From contig NW_026944387.1 in assembly GCF_033439725.1 (NCBI RefSeq), forward strand, positions 3,782,001-3,846,000: a DNA stretch of 64,000 nt, written 5' to 3'. The translations under genes and the position numbers were made by a program. The notes below the pieces were generated by a model. The model was not told the origin of the DNA. It made no database searches and worked only from the letters and a program-made list of their open reading frames with translations. This stretch comes from Neurospora tetraspora (taxonomy: Eukaryota > Ascomycota > Sordariomycetes > Sordariales > Sordariaceae). Of the stretch, positions 12,714 to 23,557 are shown in pieces (position 1 is the first letter of the stretch; the number at the start of each line of letters is the position of its first letter).

Positions 12714-13247
12714 TTGGACGGGAAGGTGAGGCCTAGCCGGAGCCTCCGGAGGGTTAAGGATAAGGGGAAAGGGAAGGATAACGCGAATACTAGGCGATAG
12801 AATAAGAAGTTGGAGTAGGGAGTTGGGAGTTTTATACCTACACAATTACCAATTATTCGGGGTTGAGAGGGTTCTTTGTTTTTGTTAGTGTTAGAGAACA
12901 TGAATACGTTTTTATCTTTAGCGCAACAGCGATGTGTTTGTGTCCTTTGCTGCGGCTTTTAGACAGTGTTGTCGTTGATGAATCGTAACAAGAGCTCAAT
13001 ACATTGGATTACTACCAGCAACTTTACCAACTTCCGCTTCATCCTTCATGTTCATATCAAGTCCTCAGTTAGATTTCGCCTCCTTGCTGTGGCATCCCTC
13101 CGACTCACCAGTCGAACCAACGTCCTTCCATGTGGCTTTTCTCCCCTTACAAACAACCCCCTTTTGCAAGACCAAAACGCAAAAACAAAATTGCAAAAAC
13201 AGCATTTCCAATATCCTCAGCACTTCCTCAATTGAATGAAAAAAAGC
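12714..13247. other. 3' region of the Ca2+-ATPase gene
   Basis: Probably 3' UTR followed by spacer. The right part (from about 13140) is A-rich and directly abuts the terminator of the Pol III-like unit on the minus strand. No gene is seen. Confidence 0.5.
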
Positions 13248-13400
13248 AAAAAGCTCAGTCGCCCAGGTAAGCTTGTGGAACGAACGCACAACGCCCCAGC
13301 TGCGACCTACGAAAACTGTACCTCGAGTACCGACGCACCCGGCAATGTTTTCATCAACGGGCGGGAACTACTGCGCTATAAGACCACAGGGCCCCGTTGT
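13248..13400 (-). ncRNA. Pol III-like RNA unit, copy A
   Basis: Read on the minus strand, a TATATAA-like box (13425-13430) is followed 25-30 nt later by the likely start. Then come an A-box-like motif TAGCGCAGTAGTTCC, the shared core GTTTTCGTAGGT, a B-box-like motif GCGTTCGTTCC inside a TTGTG/CACAA stem, the tail CTGGGCGACTGAGC, and a T5 terminator at 13252-13248. The same order occurs at 39.9 kb (close copy) and 43.8 kb (diverged). The product is unknown and does not fold as a tRNA. It could be a functional small RNA or a tRNA-like SINE. The start is inferred from the TATA spacing. Confidence 0.45.
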
Positions 13401-13423
13401 GGTTAGAGGGTCGGATGAGGGGG

Positions 13424-13508
13424 GTTATATGGTGCCTGCGGCAGCGGGAGGGGGGAGGGGAGAGGGGTCTTGTCGTCTGATGTTTGGAGAAGGGGCGTGC
13501 CGGCCGGC
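13424..13508 (-). promoter_or_regulatory. conserved upstream block and TATA box of RNA unit A
   Basis: The minus strand carries GGCCGGCACGCCCC, then AACATCAGACGA about ten bases later, then a TATA box at 13425-13430. The same block precedes both other copies of the family. Confidence 0.5.
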
Positions 13509-14344
13509 CGTTGGGCCAGGGCGCCAGGCGCGCCAACAGGTCTTGACTATTAAAAAGGAGACTGATACAAGATATGAGTCCACGGGCCACGATTGCCTAC
13601 AATGGTTTCGACCAACGGACTGATTAACCGCCTCAGGCTGCCAGGTCGCCAACCGACAGGTTCTGCTTTCCTTGTCCGAGTACACCTATGATCACCAATA
13701 TGATGTGCCCTCCATGAACCAGCGATATTTCAAACGCGGGGTGTAGAACAGTAGAAGTAGTTGAGATAATAATAACCGTTCAATTACATCGAGTGCTGCT
13801 ATCGCGAAAACGGTGTAGGATATCTATTCGCACCCTCCACGCCATAATCATGCCGCGCCCACCACCATCCACCGGCCACTCCCTATGAATAAACGCATCA
13901 GCCCGGTCCTCGTCCCACCCCTCCAGAAAGATTTGGATGATGAGAGTCGCTGGAATCTGGCGCTGCCTGGCAGTGCCTGAGAAGTGAGAGAAGGGGCAGG
14001 AGGACCAGAAGAGGAAAAAAAGAGGCTTCGGGTCTTAGCCTATTTGGGTGAGGGTGGTACTGGCGGATTCAGGATATGTCGAGGAAGGAACGGTTTGCAG
14101 GTCGTCCGGGAAAACTACCTATGGGGACATTGAATGGAGTCTGCGTTTATTTAAGGTGACAGATAGAAGGAGCGAGAGGACAAGGAGCTGTTTCGGAAGG
14201 AGTGTCCTCCCGGGAGGTGGAATTTGTGGGTGGCGTCATTGTGGGAGGATAATGGGCCGTGGGCGGGAGTGCTGGACGAGGCAAGAGTACTGGACGAGGA
14301 TATTGGTGAGGTGCAGTGCGATTACTCTGGACATCATTTGAGAA
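13509..14344. other. intergenic, no gene seen
   Basis: Spacer between RNA unit A and the hAT-like MITE. Only short frames without domains are present. The right end (14337-14344) is the left target duplication of the MITE. Confidence 0.5.
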
Positions 14345-14919
14345 GAGAAAACCTACCCGCACCCACCCCTAAAACTATACGCACCCACCCCCCATAGTAA
14401 ACCCTTACCCTGACAGCCCGGGGCTCGCAATGACAGCTGGTTTCGAAACTTCGGTTTTTCTGTAAAATTTCCAGATTTGGAAAACGAAATATTCCCATCC
14501 AAAATTTCCACTTCGGAGCGCAAATTTTCGGGGCCCCGGCAACCGCCCGGGGGCGGGACGGTCGCAGCGCCAAAGTTCGGCGATTGAATACAACCACGGG
14601 TATTTGAAGGTAGTGCACTGACGGCCAAGGAAAAGCAACCGAAACTGCCCCAATAACGAATTTTACCATTCTTCTCCTTTTTCCCCCCCTTATCTTTCTT
14701 CCTTTCTTTCTTCCATCGTCTCCATTCCTTCTTTCTCTTTAATTCTTTTAGACCTTTGCATTCTATTCCCTTCGGTGCGGCCGTTCGGGCTTTGGGGAAT
14801 ATTGAATGCCGTTGGAGACAAACAATTACCATACGAAAACGTTGGTATTATACGACAGTTGCCAGGTGGGGAAGGGAGGGTGCGTGTAGTTTTAGGGGTG
14901 GGTGCGGGTAGGTTTTCTC
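14345..14919. mobile_element. 575-bp MITE with 8-bp target duplication (hAT-like)
   Basis: Terminal inverted repeats of about 42 bp (14345-14386 and 14878-14919) match with one difference and begin GAGAAAACCTACCCG. The 8-bp sequence TTTGAGAA occurs directly on both sides (14337-14344 and 14920-14927) as target duplication. Eight bases is the hallmark of hAT elements. The interior holds a Lys-rich open frame on the minus strand that shows no transposase similarity I can recognise, so the element is non-autonomous. The near-perfect termini and intact duplication suggest recent insertion. Confidence 0.85.
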
Positions 14920-14927
14920 TTTGAGAA

Positions 14928-15364
14928 GGAAGGAGAAATGAGTAGTCTCTGGGGTTATATCTCCTTGACTCCTTCGTTAGCCGCTGGGTGTAAAGCTTTG
15001 AGCATCAACAAGTGTAAAAACTGACAGGGCCCAACTGGCGGCTATTTCGCCATTTGGCAACCGCTCATTACGTATCCAGCTCAGGCTGCCTTCTTTCTTT
15101 GTTGTTTCGGTCGACTAGCCCGCCGGATTGCTTCCGCTTGTCGAGCGGTGTCGTCCGAGTGGTGAGGATGTTGGCAAGCTTGAGCATTTGTATCTCAGCA
15201 TCACCTTCATGTTTCTATCAATTCTTCGCAGATCACAGATTACACACTGTTGTTGTGTTAATAGTCAATCTTCGCTCCGTTCTAAGCTAACTTCTGATTT
15301 ATGCAAAACAAAAGCATGTACCAACGTCTTCCTTCCGCTATCCCGCCACCCTTCCATCAACGAG
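14928..15364. other. spacer downstream of the pseudogene
   Basis: No gene seen. It is bounded by the MITE target duplication on the left and the pseudogene stop on the right. Confidence 0.5.
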
Positions 15365-16154
15365 TCAAGGGAGGACATCAAACACTGTCCTCGGATTGGT
15401 CACCTCACTCAGTCTCTTCATGATCCTCCCCGTCGCCTCCGTTCTCTCCCCCTCTCAACCTCAAACAGCCCAAGTTCCTCGGCGAGCTCATCATGTTTAT
15501 CCTTCACTGCCCAAAAGAATTCGTCTGCCTCCTTGTACGTGAACTTTCTCCGAATCTTTCCATTGCCTCTTGCCCAAGATCAGAGTACCATTCGATTTCG
15601 GTAATCCCCAGCTTCTCCCGTCTCATGGCTGCATAGAACTTGTTGGTCGCCAGCTTGATTCTTGTCCCTTCGTCCAGTCCACCCTTAGGCTTCCTCATTT
15701 GCTCCTCAAGTGTATCGATGGCTTCAAACAACTGGTTGATGACCATGTATTGCTCTGGGGCTGCCCTTCTCCATACAGGATTTGCGTCAACGATACCCGG
15801 GGCCTCATCCATACCCAGGACTTCTTTCAGGCCGTTGTGCCAGGCCATTTCTTCTTCGAAAAGATCCTCGGCTTCGTCAAATGTGTGTCTCTCGATAAAT
15901 TCGGGGCTCGCCTCCTTTGCAGGGCCATCGAAGCTGAAGATCTCTCCCAGGGATTTGTATCTCTTCTCAATTCTTTCGCGTAGCCTGGTGCAAAGAAGAT
16001 GCTTCTCGGTGGTATCCAATGCTGGGCTGTCTTCGATTTTTTGTACAACGTCGGGGTAGAATTTGGCGTAGATCTTCCAGATGCGGTGGAACTGGTCTTT
16101 GGTGGCCTTCTTTGGCTCAGCGGTGTGGGTTGAGGAGTCATTTGGGGTTGAAAT
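15365..16154 (-). pseudogene. decayed copy of the orphan gene at 16892-17725
   Basis: The N-terminal region matches the neighbour closely (NDSSTH-AEPKKAT in both). The codon aligned with the neighbour's initiator ATG reads ATT here (16152-16154), and no other in-frame ATG lies nearby. Near 15560-15580 the reading frame changes by one base. After it, another frame continues the homology (RRKFTYKEADEFF against RERFTDEEAERLF) to a stop at 15365. No plausible intron spans the change. The loss of the start plus the frameshift argue for a pseudogene. Sequence upstream of the start is also alike in both copies for roughly 200 bp, so this is a tandem segmental duplication. Confidence 0.75.
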
Positions 16155-16891
16155 CTTGATGTTTTGTGAGGATAAAGACAACGAGCTGGGCGTTATTGGG
16201 GCTGATCTGTGAGAATGTTGCTTTGTAGACTTGTGTTTGGAAGCACGTTGCTAAAATGCTAGGATGGGCTGGAATGATGAAATATGGTAGAAGAAATGGT
16301 TACGTGGTTTCAGAGGGGAGGGAAGAAAACCAGGGCTTTTATCTAGAGTTCACCACGGAACTTCCACGTTTGATCATACTATCATGATACCTGCCCGGTC
16401 TTTCAGCACCTTATTCGTGGAAACTGCTTCCAACACTTCTTCTGTGTAGACGAGGCAGCAAGTTCGAGGGAGAAAGTCACATACATGGAATGATTGCGGA
16501 AAGCGCATCATGTCAACTCTATGGCACCTCCACAAGTAACTTTGCACTGAAAGTTCCTTCCTATAAGCCGTTAAAAATCCGAATGTGACAAAAACCGCAA
16601 GAGTCCTGTAGTCCTGTGTACTTCCTGGGGTACAACATGATGTCCTTCACGTACAGGTAGGAATAGCCCATCCTCAGTTGAATGTCAAGTCCTAATTCCA
16701 TTATTCCCGTGTTTCCCCTGGGTTGTAATAGGCAGTCCAAGCTCCTTCTCAAACTCCGCCAACTTCGCCTTTTTGCTTCTCAATCATGACAGCACCCTCT
16801 ACAACAGTAGGTACATAGTACATACCTCGTGCGCTTGACGCACAACAGTCGTACTTACCCTTCTTCTCCTAACCAAGCAACCCTTCCGCTT

Positions 16892-17725
16892 TCAGCGTTC
16901 ATCCCAAGCGTGCAGATCCAACACAACATTCCCTTCACAAGCCAAGCATCCTGTTGCATGAGGACCCCTCGGAGAACAAGGGAATACATCATAAAAGTCC
17001 CAATGACGCTTTGTCAGCTTCCTAATTTCTTCCCCAACAAGGTCAGGCAACTCGAGCTCCCTCCTGAGCTCAAAATATTTGTCCTTCTCTGCTTCAAAAA
17101 GCCTTTCTGCTTCCTCATCCGTGAATCTTTCACGAAACCTCCCTTCCACCCCATACCACTTCTGGACATCCTGGCAGAGGACAGGGGCATTGACGGAGAT
17201 CTCAACCTGCTTCTTTCTCATGGTGACATAGAACTTGATTCTGGCCAGTGTTGTCTTGGTAGATGTATTAACTTCGCCCTTCAGCTCCATCACTTCCTCT
17301 GCAAGGCCATTCATGTACGCGAATACGTTCGCAAGACGGAAGTACTGATTATTATTGGCCCTTCTCGGCACGTAGATGCCCAGTTCTTTTCTTAACTCGT
17401 CGAGTATCACCATTTCCCGTTCAAGAATACCCTGGGCTTTGTCGTAGGTGTGTTCATCGATGAAAATGCGGCGTGCGTCCGCTTCAGGGACGCCAAATCT
17501 GAAGGAGCTTCCGAGCTTCTCAAGTCTCTGACGATTCTTGTCCCTTACCATCGTGCGAAGAAAATATCCTTCATCTTTATTCAGGACTTCAAGTGGGCAC
17601 CTTCTGATCTGTTCGATAATCTCGGCATAGTCATTGGAGAGAAGTTTCCGGATGTTGATGAACTGTGTCTCGGTGGCCTTCTTGGGCTCAGCGGCATGGG
17701 TCGAGGAGTCATTTAGGGTTGACAT
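16892..17725 (-). CDS. charged orphan protein, intact member of local family
   Basis: Single exon of 277 aa. The start is the ATG at 17725 (MSTLNDSSTHAAEPKKATE); the open frame runs further upstream without another ATG. The protein is highly charged and probably mostly helical, with no signal peptide or membrane segment. Two similar modules with a (F/Y)TDEEA-like motif can be seen: HTYDKAQGILEREM near residue 90 and FTDEEAERLFEAEKD near 205. The C-terminus has a CSPRGPHATGCLACEG patch. Function is unknown. It is the intact partner of the pseudogene at 15365-16154 and is related to the genes at 18593 and 19366. Confidence 0.65.
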   Translation of the reverse strand: MSTLNDSSTHAAEPKKATETQFINIRKLLSNDYAEIIEQIRRCPLEVLNKDEGYFLRTMVRDKNRQRLEKLGSSFRFGVPEADARRIFIDEHTYDKAQGILEREMVILDELRKELGIYVPRRANNNQYFRLANVFAYMNGLAEEVMELKGEVNTSTKTTLARIKFYVTMRKKQVEISVNAPVLCQDVQKWYGVEGRFRERFTDEEAERLFEAEKDKYFELRRELELPDLVGEEIRKLTKRHWDFYDVFPCSPRGPHATGCLACEGNVVLDLHAWDER

Positions 17726-18592
17726 CTTGATGCTTTGTGAGGCTAAGGACAAGGAGCTAGGCAGTGTTAAGGCAAGTCAATAACTAGATGGGTGGGTAGA
17801 CTTGGGTCTGGACTCTGGAAGCACGTCGATGAAATGCCAGGATGGAGATCGGTAAAGAACGAGATTGTTGCGAGCTGATGGGGGAGGGAGAGTCAAGGAG
17901 GGAGGTCCCAGGCGGGGGTATATCTTCATCGTGGACTCCCACGTTTGATCACCAGACAACAGCATGCTAAGTAGTAAGGTAGGTTAGTAACAGGGCGCCT
18001 ACTATATGCCGCCCCTTCGTGTTGGTGACTGGATTCAACCGAGGTATGGTCAACAATGACGTTCTACATATCACCAACCAGCGCTTAAAAGCCCACCACC
18101 AACTGTTTGGTCTTTGTCCGCTCCTGTCAACTTCCCGTCCCAACACTGACATTCCAGTTATTGAGTGTCGCTGTTGGAAGTATGAAAGTGAACCTCCTTT
18201 TTTACACATCATTTTGCAACCGGCTTCCCTTTACTGCTCTTAGCGCCATGGGCCCAACACAACTTGGTCCAGAAATAGTTCTAACATGGTCGGTCACAAG
18301 CCCAGATGGCAAGCAACATGCGACTAAATCAAGATAATGCCTAGCGTATAAGGTCTAGACATGAGGACAGGTTGTTCTCATCTTGGGTTCTTCACTTTTT
18401 CATAGGAAAGGAGAAAAAGCTATCGCATCTTGCCCCAGCATCATCGGTATCAACTTCAAGCCAATCTCGGTTTCACGACCAAGGCCGAATCCCATTGCTG
18501 AGAAACAAAGTGCAAATCCACAACAACCCACCAACACCGACAACCCTTCACTGAAGTCTCGAGAAGCACGCGACAAGCAGCTCAGCAGCGCC
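17726..18592. other. shared upstream region of two orphan genes
   Basis: The left part (17726-17960) resembles the sequence upstream of the neighbouring pseudogene, including GGAAGCACGT and CCACGTTTGATCA blocks. The right part is the presumed promoter of the rightward gene at 18593. The frame of that gene is open upstream to 18383 but lacks an ATG. Confidence 0.5.
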
Positions 18593-19015
18593 ATGCCGAA
18601 AGACAAAGCCACCGAATTCCAGTATGACAGAATTGTAAAGTGCATCCGCCAATATCTCACGCAGGCTATACACTATGAGAGAGAAAAGGACTCGAATTCG
18701 CAGGCACGGGCAATAGAGGCTCGCCAACAAGGGAACAAACGACTGCAAGAGCTCAAGGAACCATTTTCCCAGACCTCGTTGGAAGAATGGGATGAAACTC
18801 CTCCACGCGAGCATCCAAGACTAAGAGACTACAGGGCTGTTCAGGCTCGGGCCAAGAAACAGTTCCTTGAGACTTGGGACGGCGGGAAGGCTGAGAATCA
18901 GTCAGAAATGGAAGAAAGATTGCTGGAACTGTTCAACGAAAAGTTTGAAAAGAAGGATGTTCCTGTTGTGTATCGCCCATCGAGCTTGGACATTGATTAT
19001 GATGAAGAGTGCTGA
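18593..19015 (+). CDS. small charged orphan protein, third family member
   Basis: 140 aa from the first ATG (MPKDKATEFQYDRIVKCI). The frame extends upstream without an ATG, so a 5' exon is possible. It shares the opening KATE-x-Q-(F/Y) motif and a later R-x5-RL-x2-L-x2-F pattern with the protein at 16892-17725. The C-terminus is acidic (SLDIDYDEEC). It has no signal peptide or known domain. It lies in opposite orientation to its relatives, suggesting duplication followed by inversion. Function is unknown. Confidence 0.5.
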   Translation: MPKDKATEFQYDRIVKCIRQYLTQAIHYEREKDSNSQARAIEARQQGNKRLQELKEPFSQTSLEEWDETPPREHPRLRDYRAVQARAKKQFLETWDGGKAENQSEMEERLLELFNEKFEKKDVPVVYRPSSLDIDYDEEC

Positions 19016-19365
19016 GGACATTAGGACTCGGTTGGGCAAAGGGGGGAATACGAGGCACTAAATGGGGAGGGAGATGGAGGTGATTAGGTAGTCATGTTCA
19101 AATTGTCAGGAACGTGGAGGGAAAGTAGGAAGTAACAAGAATCAGATTGGTCGTCCCATTTTGCTTGGCTCCCCATGTGATCACTTCCTGTCCTTGGACC
19201 CTTCCTACGCTGCATACAAAGAGCAGACGTATTCCCAACACGAAAACGACCTCTCGCCCGAATCACACCGTGAAATTCGCTCCCAGTTGTTACTCTACTC
19301 AAACACAGCTTGCATCCAAAAGAGACTTGCAGGCTTCACCCCGTCCTCACCCCTCTTCCCATGGC

Positions 19366-19839
19366 TTACTTCTCAACTCTAGACTTTCCCTCAACTCCCG
19401 ACATCTCCTCAGCTTTCCTCTCTGCTATCAACTTCTGAATCACGGCCTCGTGGTCTGCATCGGCCTCCCAATCCTTCCCTCTGAAGTACCGCAAACTCGC
19501 CTCGTCGTATTCCATCCATCTTTCGGCCTGCTCTTTGCTAATCCTCCTAACAAACCCCAAAAAGTCGACCCACTTCGGCGTCTTGTGTCGTAACCCTCTC
19601 TTTTCCAGTACTTTTTGCATGTGTTCCTTGATCAAATTCCTTCGGGTTGGATCGTCGATGTTGTTGACGCACTGGTTGAGGCCCCCCAGAAGAGACATCA
19701 TGTTGGAATAATGCACATGGGTCGCTGGGGCAGATTCTGTTGATGATTGAACATTGACTTGAGATCGGTCATTGCTGACTTCAACAGATTCGGCCGGCTT
19801 CGGTTCGGCGGCTTTCGTGGCGATGGTGTGGTCTGCCAT
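19366..19839 (-). CDS. small charged orphan protein, fourth family member
   Basis: 157 aa from the ATG at 19839 (MADHTIATKAAEPKPAESV). The N-terminal TxAAEPKxA motif echoes AAEPKKAT in the gene at 16892. The segment FVRRISKEQAERWMEYDEAS resembles the FTDEEAERLFEAEKD module of that protein. No membrane segment or known domain is seen. The open frame extends further upstream with no ATG. Membership in the same family is an inference from these short motifs. Confidence 0.5.
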   Translation of the reverse strand: MADHTIATKAAEPKPAESVEVSNDRSQVNVQSSTESAPATHVHYSNMMSLLGGLNQCVNNIDDPTRRNLIKEHMQKVLEKRGLRHKTPKWVDFLGFVRRISKEQAERWMEYDEASLRYFRGKDWEADADHEAVIQKLIAERKAEEMSGVEGKSRVEK

Positions 19840-22102
19840 GGCTGGAATCTGATGACGCTCAATGCCGACTGGGAGCTGAGATCGATATGGTATGATGGGG
19901 AGCAGGGGAGATGTATCGTGTGAGTGTCTCACAGGTAAATGACCCTAGATGTCGTGATGTCCAGTCCTAGATGTGCTGGTAAAAGAGTGAACCGCGCGGC
20001 CCTAGACATGGATACCTTTTGAGCCTTTGCTCAGAGCCTTTGCTCAGAGCCTTTGCCCTTATCCGCCCGGGGTTATCCACCAAGGTATGCTGGGGCTGTC
20101 CCGTCTGCGACCCATGATATATGCCAACATGGTGACACCTCCAACCACCCGTGTGGTGAAGATTCCCTGAACCCTGATGGATGTGGTGAAAGTCGAAAAC
20201 CTTCTTTGTCCATGGATAATCCGTCGCCAACACTCGCGGATCACTGAACCAACGACCCGTCAAGGGGTTGCAACTTGCAGAGCGGCTGAAGTGATTTCGG
20301 GGAGTAAGACGGGACAAGGAACTGAAAGGTCTGGAAGTCGCTGGCAAATGTAAAAAGGTTGCTGTTGTTGGCTCAGCGAAAAATCAGGTCCAGATGCGAA
20401 TGGTGTGGTTGAGGTCAAAAGTGGGGTCGTCGACTGAGATGCTGCGTTATCGGCCATGCGGCGTAGCTCGCCCGCTGTGCGATAGCGGGGTAACAGCACG
20501 TATTTCCAGGTTCGATTGCAGTTGCATGTCTGGAGTTGTTGCAAATTGCTCAACTTGCAGAGAACCCACATAGACTACCAAAACATCAATGCGGATAATG
20601 GAAGGCTTCAAGGGCTTCCTACCCGCCGTAGAGGGTTCTTGCATGGTTTAAGGGCGAAGCAGAAATTGAGACGATCTATTGGAAGAGAGAAAGGGCAAGG
20701 GAAACGGGGAGGGAAAAGCCAGGAACCATTGCCCGAATGTGGCTCGTGCGCCATTGGCCGAAACTATTGCTTGAGATGTTCTGCTAACTGGCTGATTGCT
20801 AAAATTGGCTATACATAGATAGCTCAATAACACAGCAAGATCGCTCCAGCCTAAATCTGTTCCTTAAAGCCAAATCCTCTCCCTCCCCAAACACCGACTG
20901 AATTCAGTGAGTCCGTATAAAAAAAAGGGGAACATGGGAGCCGAGGGAAAAAAAAAAAAAACAGAATGGATCGCTGCCATGAATACCACCCAGTTGATCT
21001 CCACTACCAACCACCCTCGGAATCTCTCAACTCTACCCCCATGGGTCTTTCCCCTCGAACTCTACCATACCAAGTACAAGGCGGTGGACAACCCAAGGAG
21101 AGTTTGTCCTGTATCATCCGCTGGCTTGTCATGTTTTTTTTTTTTTTTCTTTTCCAAAAGATCAGAAACCACCCGTGTATCTCGTCATAAAGCGGCGGAA
21201 CCCATATCCTGTAATCCTTTGTTCTGCACATGATGGCGTACTGAGACACGACCCTAAGGTGGCCCTTTCCCGTCATCTTCCACAAAAGACAAATTCGCTC
21301 GACCGTTACTGCAAGAGCAGTAGCAAAGAAACAAATCTATCAGACACCAGGACAGGATCAACGGTGTGTAAGAGCAAAAAGGTACCACCAACCAGAAACG
21401 AATGTGATTAAGACTAAAAGTACATATCCTATGAAAAAATAACAAAAAACAAAGCAAGTAATAGCACACGTCCAAGCAAAACAGCAACCCAGTTGCCATT
21501 TGCCATGAGGGGGTATATTCTTTTCCAAAACGATGATCGACGCCTCCATGTTGTTCCCTTCCATGTTTCGTTGTATTTGCCGCTCAGCAGAAATTTGAGG
21601 CCCGCCGATGCCATAAACTCCGTCCGTCCGTCCGTCGCCGTACCCAAACCTGTGGCTCCCACTTTTCTCCCCTTTGCCGTCCTCTTGACCCCTTCCGTTG
21701 CCTCTCCTTCCCCGATGTCGCCGATGATATTACAGATGATAGTAAGGAAACAAATGACCCAAGTATTAGAACAGTGTAGTAAGACAAAAGAAGGAGTGAC
21801 AGAAGGGCAGATAGACAAGAGAACCAAAAGAAACCAACACCGGAAATGCAACCACTCCCACCCCAAGGAAGCAATGCCATGTCGCGTACTCTGATTCTTC
21901 CTGGCACTTCCTGGAAAAAGAAACCTGAACCAATGGGTATATGCAACCAACAACCCACGCTGAAAACAACCCGAAGAAAACCAAACCCAGTCAAACGCCT
22001 CGAAATGCGACCACAGCCACCACTTCCGGCTCTCCCACGAGAGTCAGATCATCAGACAGCTGCTGACTCCAGTCTCTGGGCATGACGTCGACGATGTCAT
22101 CC
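19840..22102. other. intergenic with homopolymer tracts
   Basis: About 2.3 kb with no supportable gene. It holds a 13-bp tandem repeat (20021-20057), an A-tract near 20950 and a T-tract near 21130-21150. The right part is probably 3' UTR and downstream sequence of the acetyltransferase gene on the minus strand. Confidence 0.5.
20021..20057. repeat. 13-bp tandem repeat, about 2.8 copies
   Basis: The unit GAGCCTTTGCTCA occurs twice exactly, followed by a partial third copy. Confidence 0.85.
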
Positions 22103-23557
22103 TTAGAGCCCCCTCACCAAATTCACACCCCCACCCCCAAACTTCCTCAACTCCTCCGGCCCCGCATCCACCACAATCGTGATCCTCTTCGCCCCCAACA
22201 ACACGCCGGCAAAGAAGATCCCCACAATCAAGAGCAGTGCAACAAGCGTGACCGTCGCAATAGCCGTCAACTCCGCCCTCACGATCCTCGACACCCTCCT
22301 CCTTCCCGTTCCTGATCCAGCTCCCACTCCCACTGAACCAGTTTCCTTTGAGGGACCGGTGCACTGTGACTGCTGCCACGCCAACTGCGTCGTGTCCACG
22401 CGGGGCATATGGCTTGGGCTAATAGTTTCCGTCTTTCGGAGCTTCAGTTGCTGCGCGCCGGCGGTGTAGCGGAGCTCGGTGAGCATCGATTGATGACTGG
22501 AAAAGTGGTAATGCGATTCGTTGGTGGCGGCGCGCATGAGGGCTGGGTTGACGCAGAGTTTGGCGAGGCGGTCGAGTTCTTCGGCTTGGGATTGGGTTAA
22601 TTGTGTTGTTGTGCTGCCGGCAGCGAATGAAGGTTGCGAGGTTGGTGATGAGAAGGAGCGACCACAGGCAAGAGCTTCTTTGAGAGAGTCGACGGTTGAG
22701 CCGACGTCGACTTTTCGGGGGACTTCGGCGAGGGGGCGGAAGCGGGCGGGAACGCCGATGGCGAGGTTAAGAGGCGGTACCGATTTTGTTACTACGCTGC
22801 CGGCGCCGATGACGGCTCCGTCGCCGATTGTTACGCCGCCTCTGTGGAAAGGGGCTGATGTTAGTAGGGGAAACCTTGGAAGGATGGAAAAGGGGGTGGG
22901 TCCGATGCAGGGGAAAGTAAACAAAGGGAGATGAGAACTGTCTCCACAGAAAAAGGGGGAAGAAGAAAGTGAGAATGAGGAAACTTACAGGATAGTGACG
23001 TTGGCCCCGATCCACACACCGTCACCAATGGTGATGGGCTTTCCAATGCTGCTTCTTTGAGACTCACGAGCCTCAGGGTGAATTGGATGGCCGACGCTCA
23101 CGAGTGTACAGTGAGGACCAATGTTGCAGTTCTCGCCAATGGTTACGTCGGCTACGGGTGTGTCCATAATGAAGCACCCTCGATTGATAAAGGTCGAGCC
23201 TCCTACCCGAAGACGCAATCCATAATCGACGAAAAAGGGGGGCTTGACAAAGGGAGTGAGAGCCTTGAGGGTTGGGTCGCGGAAAGTCATGTCATGTGTA
23301 ATAGCGCCATCTTCTTTCCTGTTCCGAGCCGGTCGGATGATGCTATCGAACGAGTTAGTTCGCTGTGATGATCAAGGTGTTATTGCATCTTTGTAGACTC
23401 ACTCGAGAAAGAGGCTTGTTCGAACATCTGGTGTAGCATCTTCAGGCATGCTGTTGAAGCGTCTACAGGCATGAGCGCACCGATCCCTGGCAGCGCGGAA
23501 GTCGTCAAGGCCAGCAGGGAAGGATACCCCTGAAGGCTGCTTTTCGATATTGTCCAT
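22103..23557 (-). CDS. hexapeptide-repeat acetyltransferase (maltose/galactoside type) with C-terminal membrane anchor
   Basis: Exons (minus strand) 23403-23557, 22989-23342 and 22103-22841 encode 415 aa. Donors are GTGAGT and GTAAGT; acceptors are CGATAG and CCACAG. The first junction reads FLD/IIRPARN and the second [11 protein letters not shown], both in frame. Residues 15-60 look like the Mac domain of maltose acetyltransferases. Residues 90-200 form left-handed beta-helix repeats ([46 protein letters not shown]) with the catalytic-type histidine in VGHPIHP. Unlike bacterial LacA/NodL, a long Ser/Gln-rich extension follows, with a hydrophobic segment ([20 protein letters not shown]) near residue 375. 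The enzyme may thus be membrane-tethered. The acetyl acceptor is unknown. Confidence 0.9.

Noticed and set aside
14353-14832. 159-codon Lys-rich minus-strand frame
   Set aside because: Lies inside the hAT-like MITE and is built from simple A/G-rich sequence; no transposase motifs.
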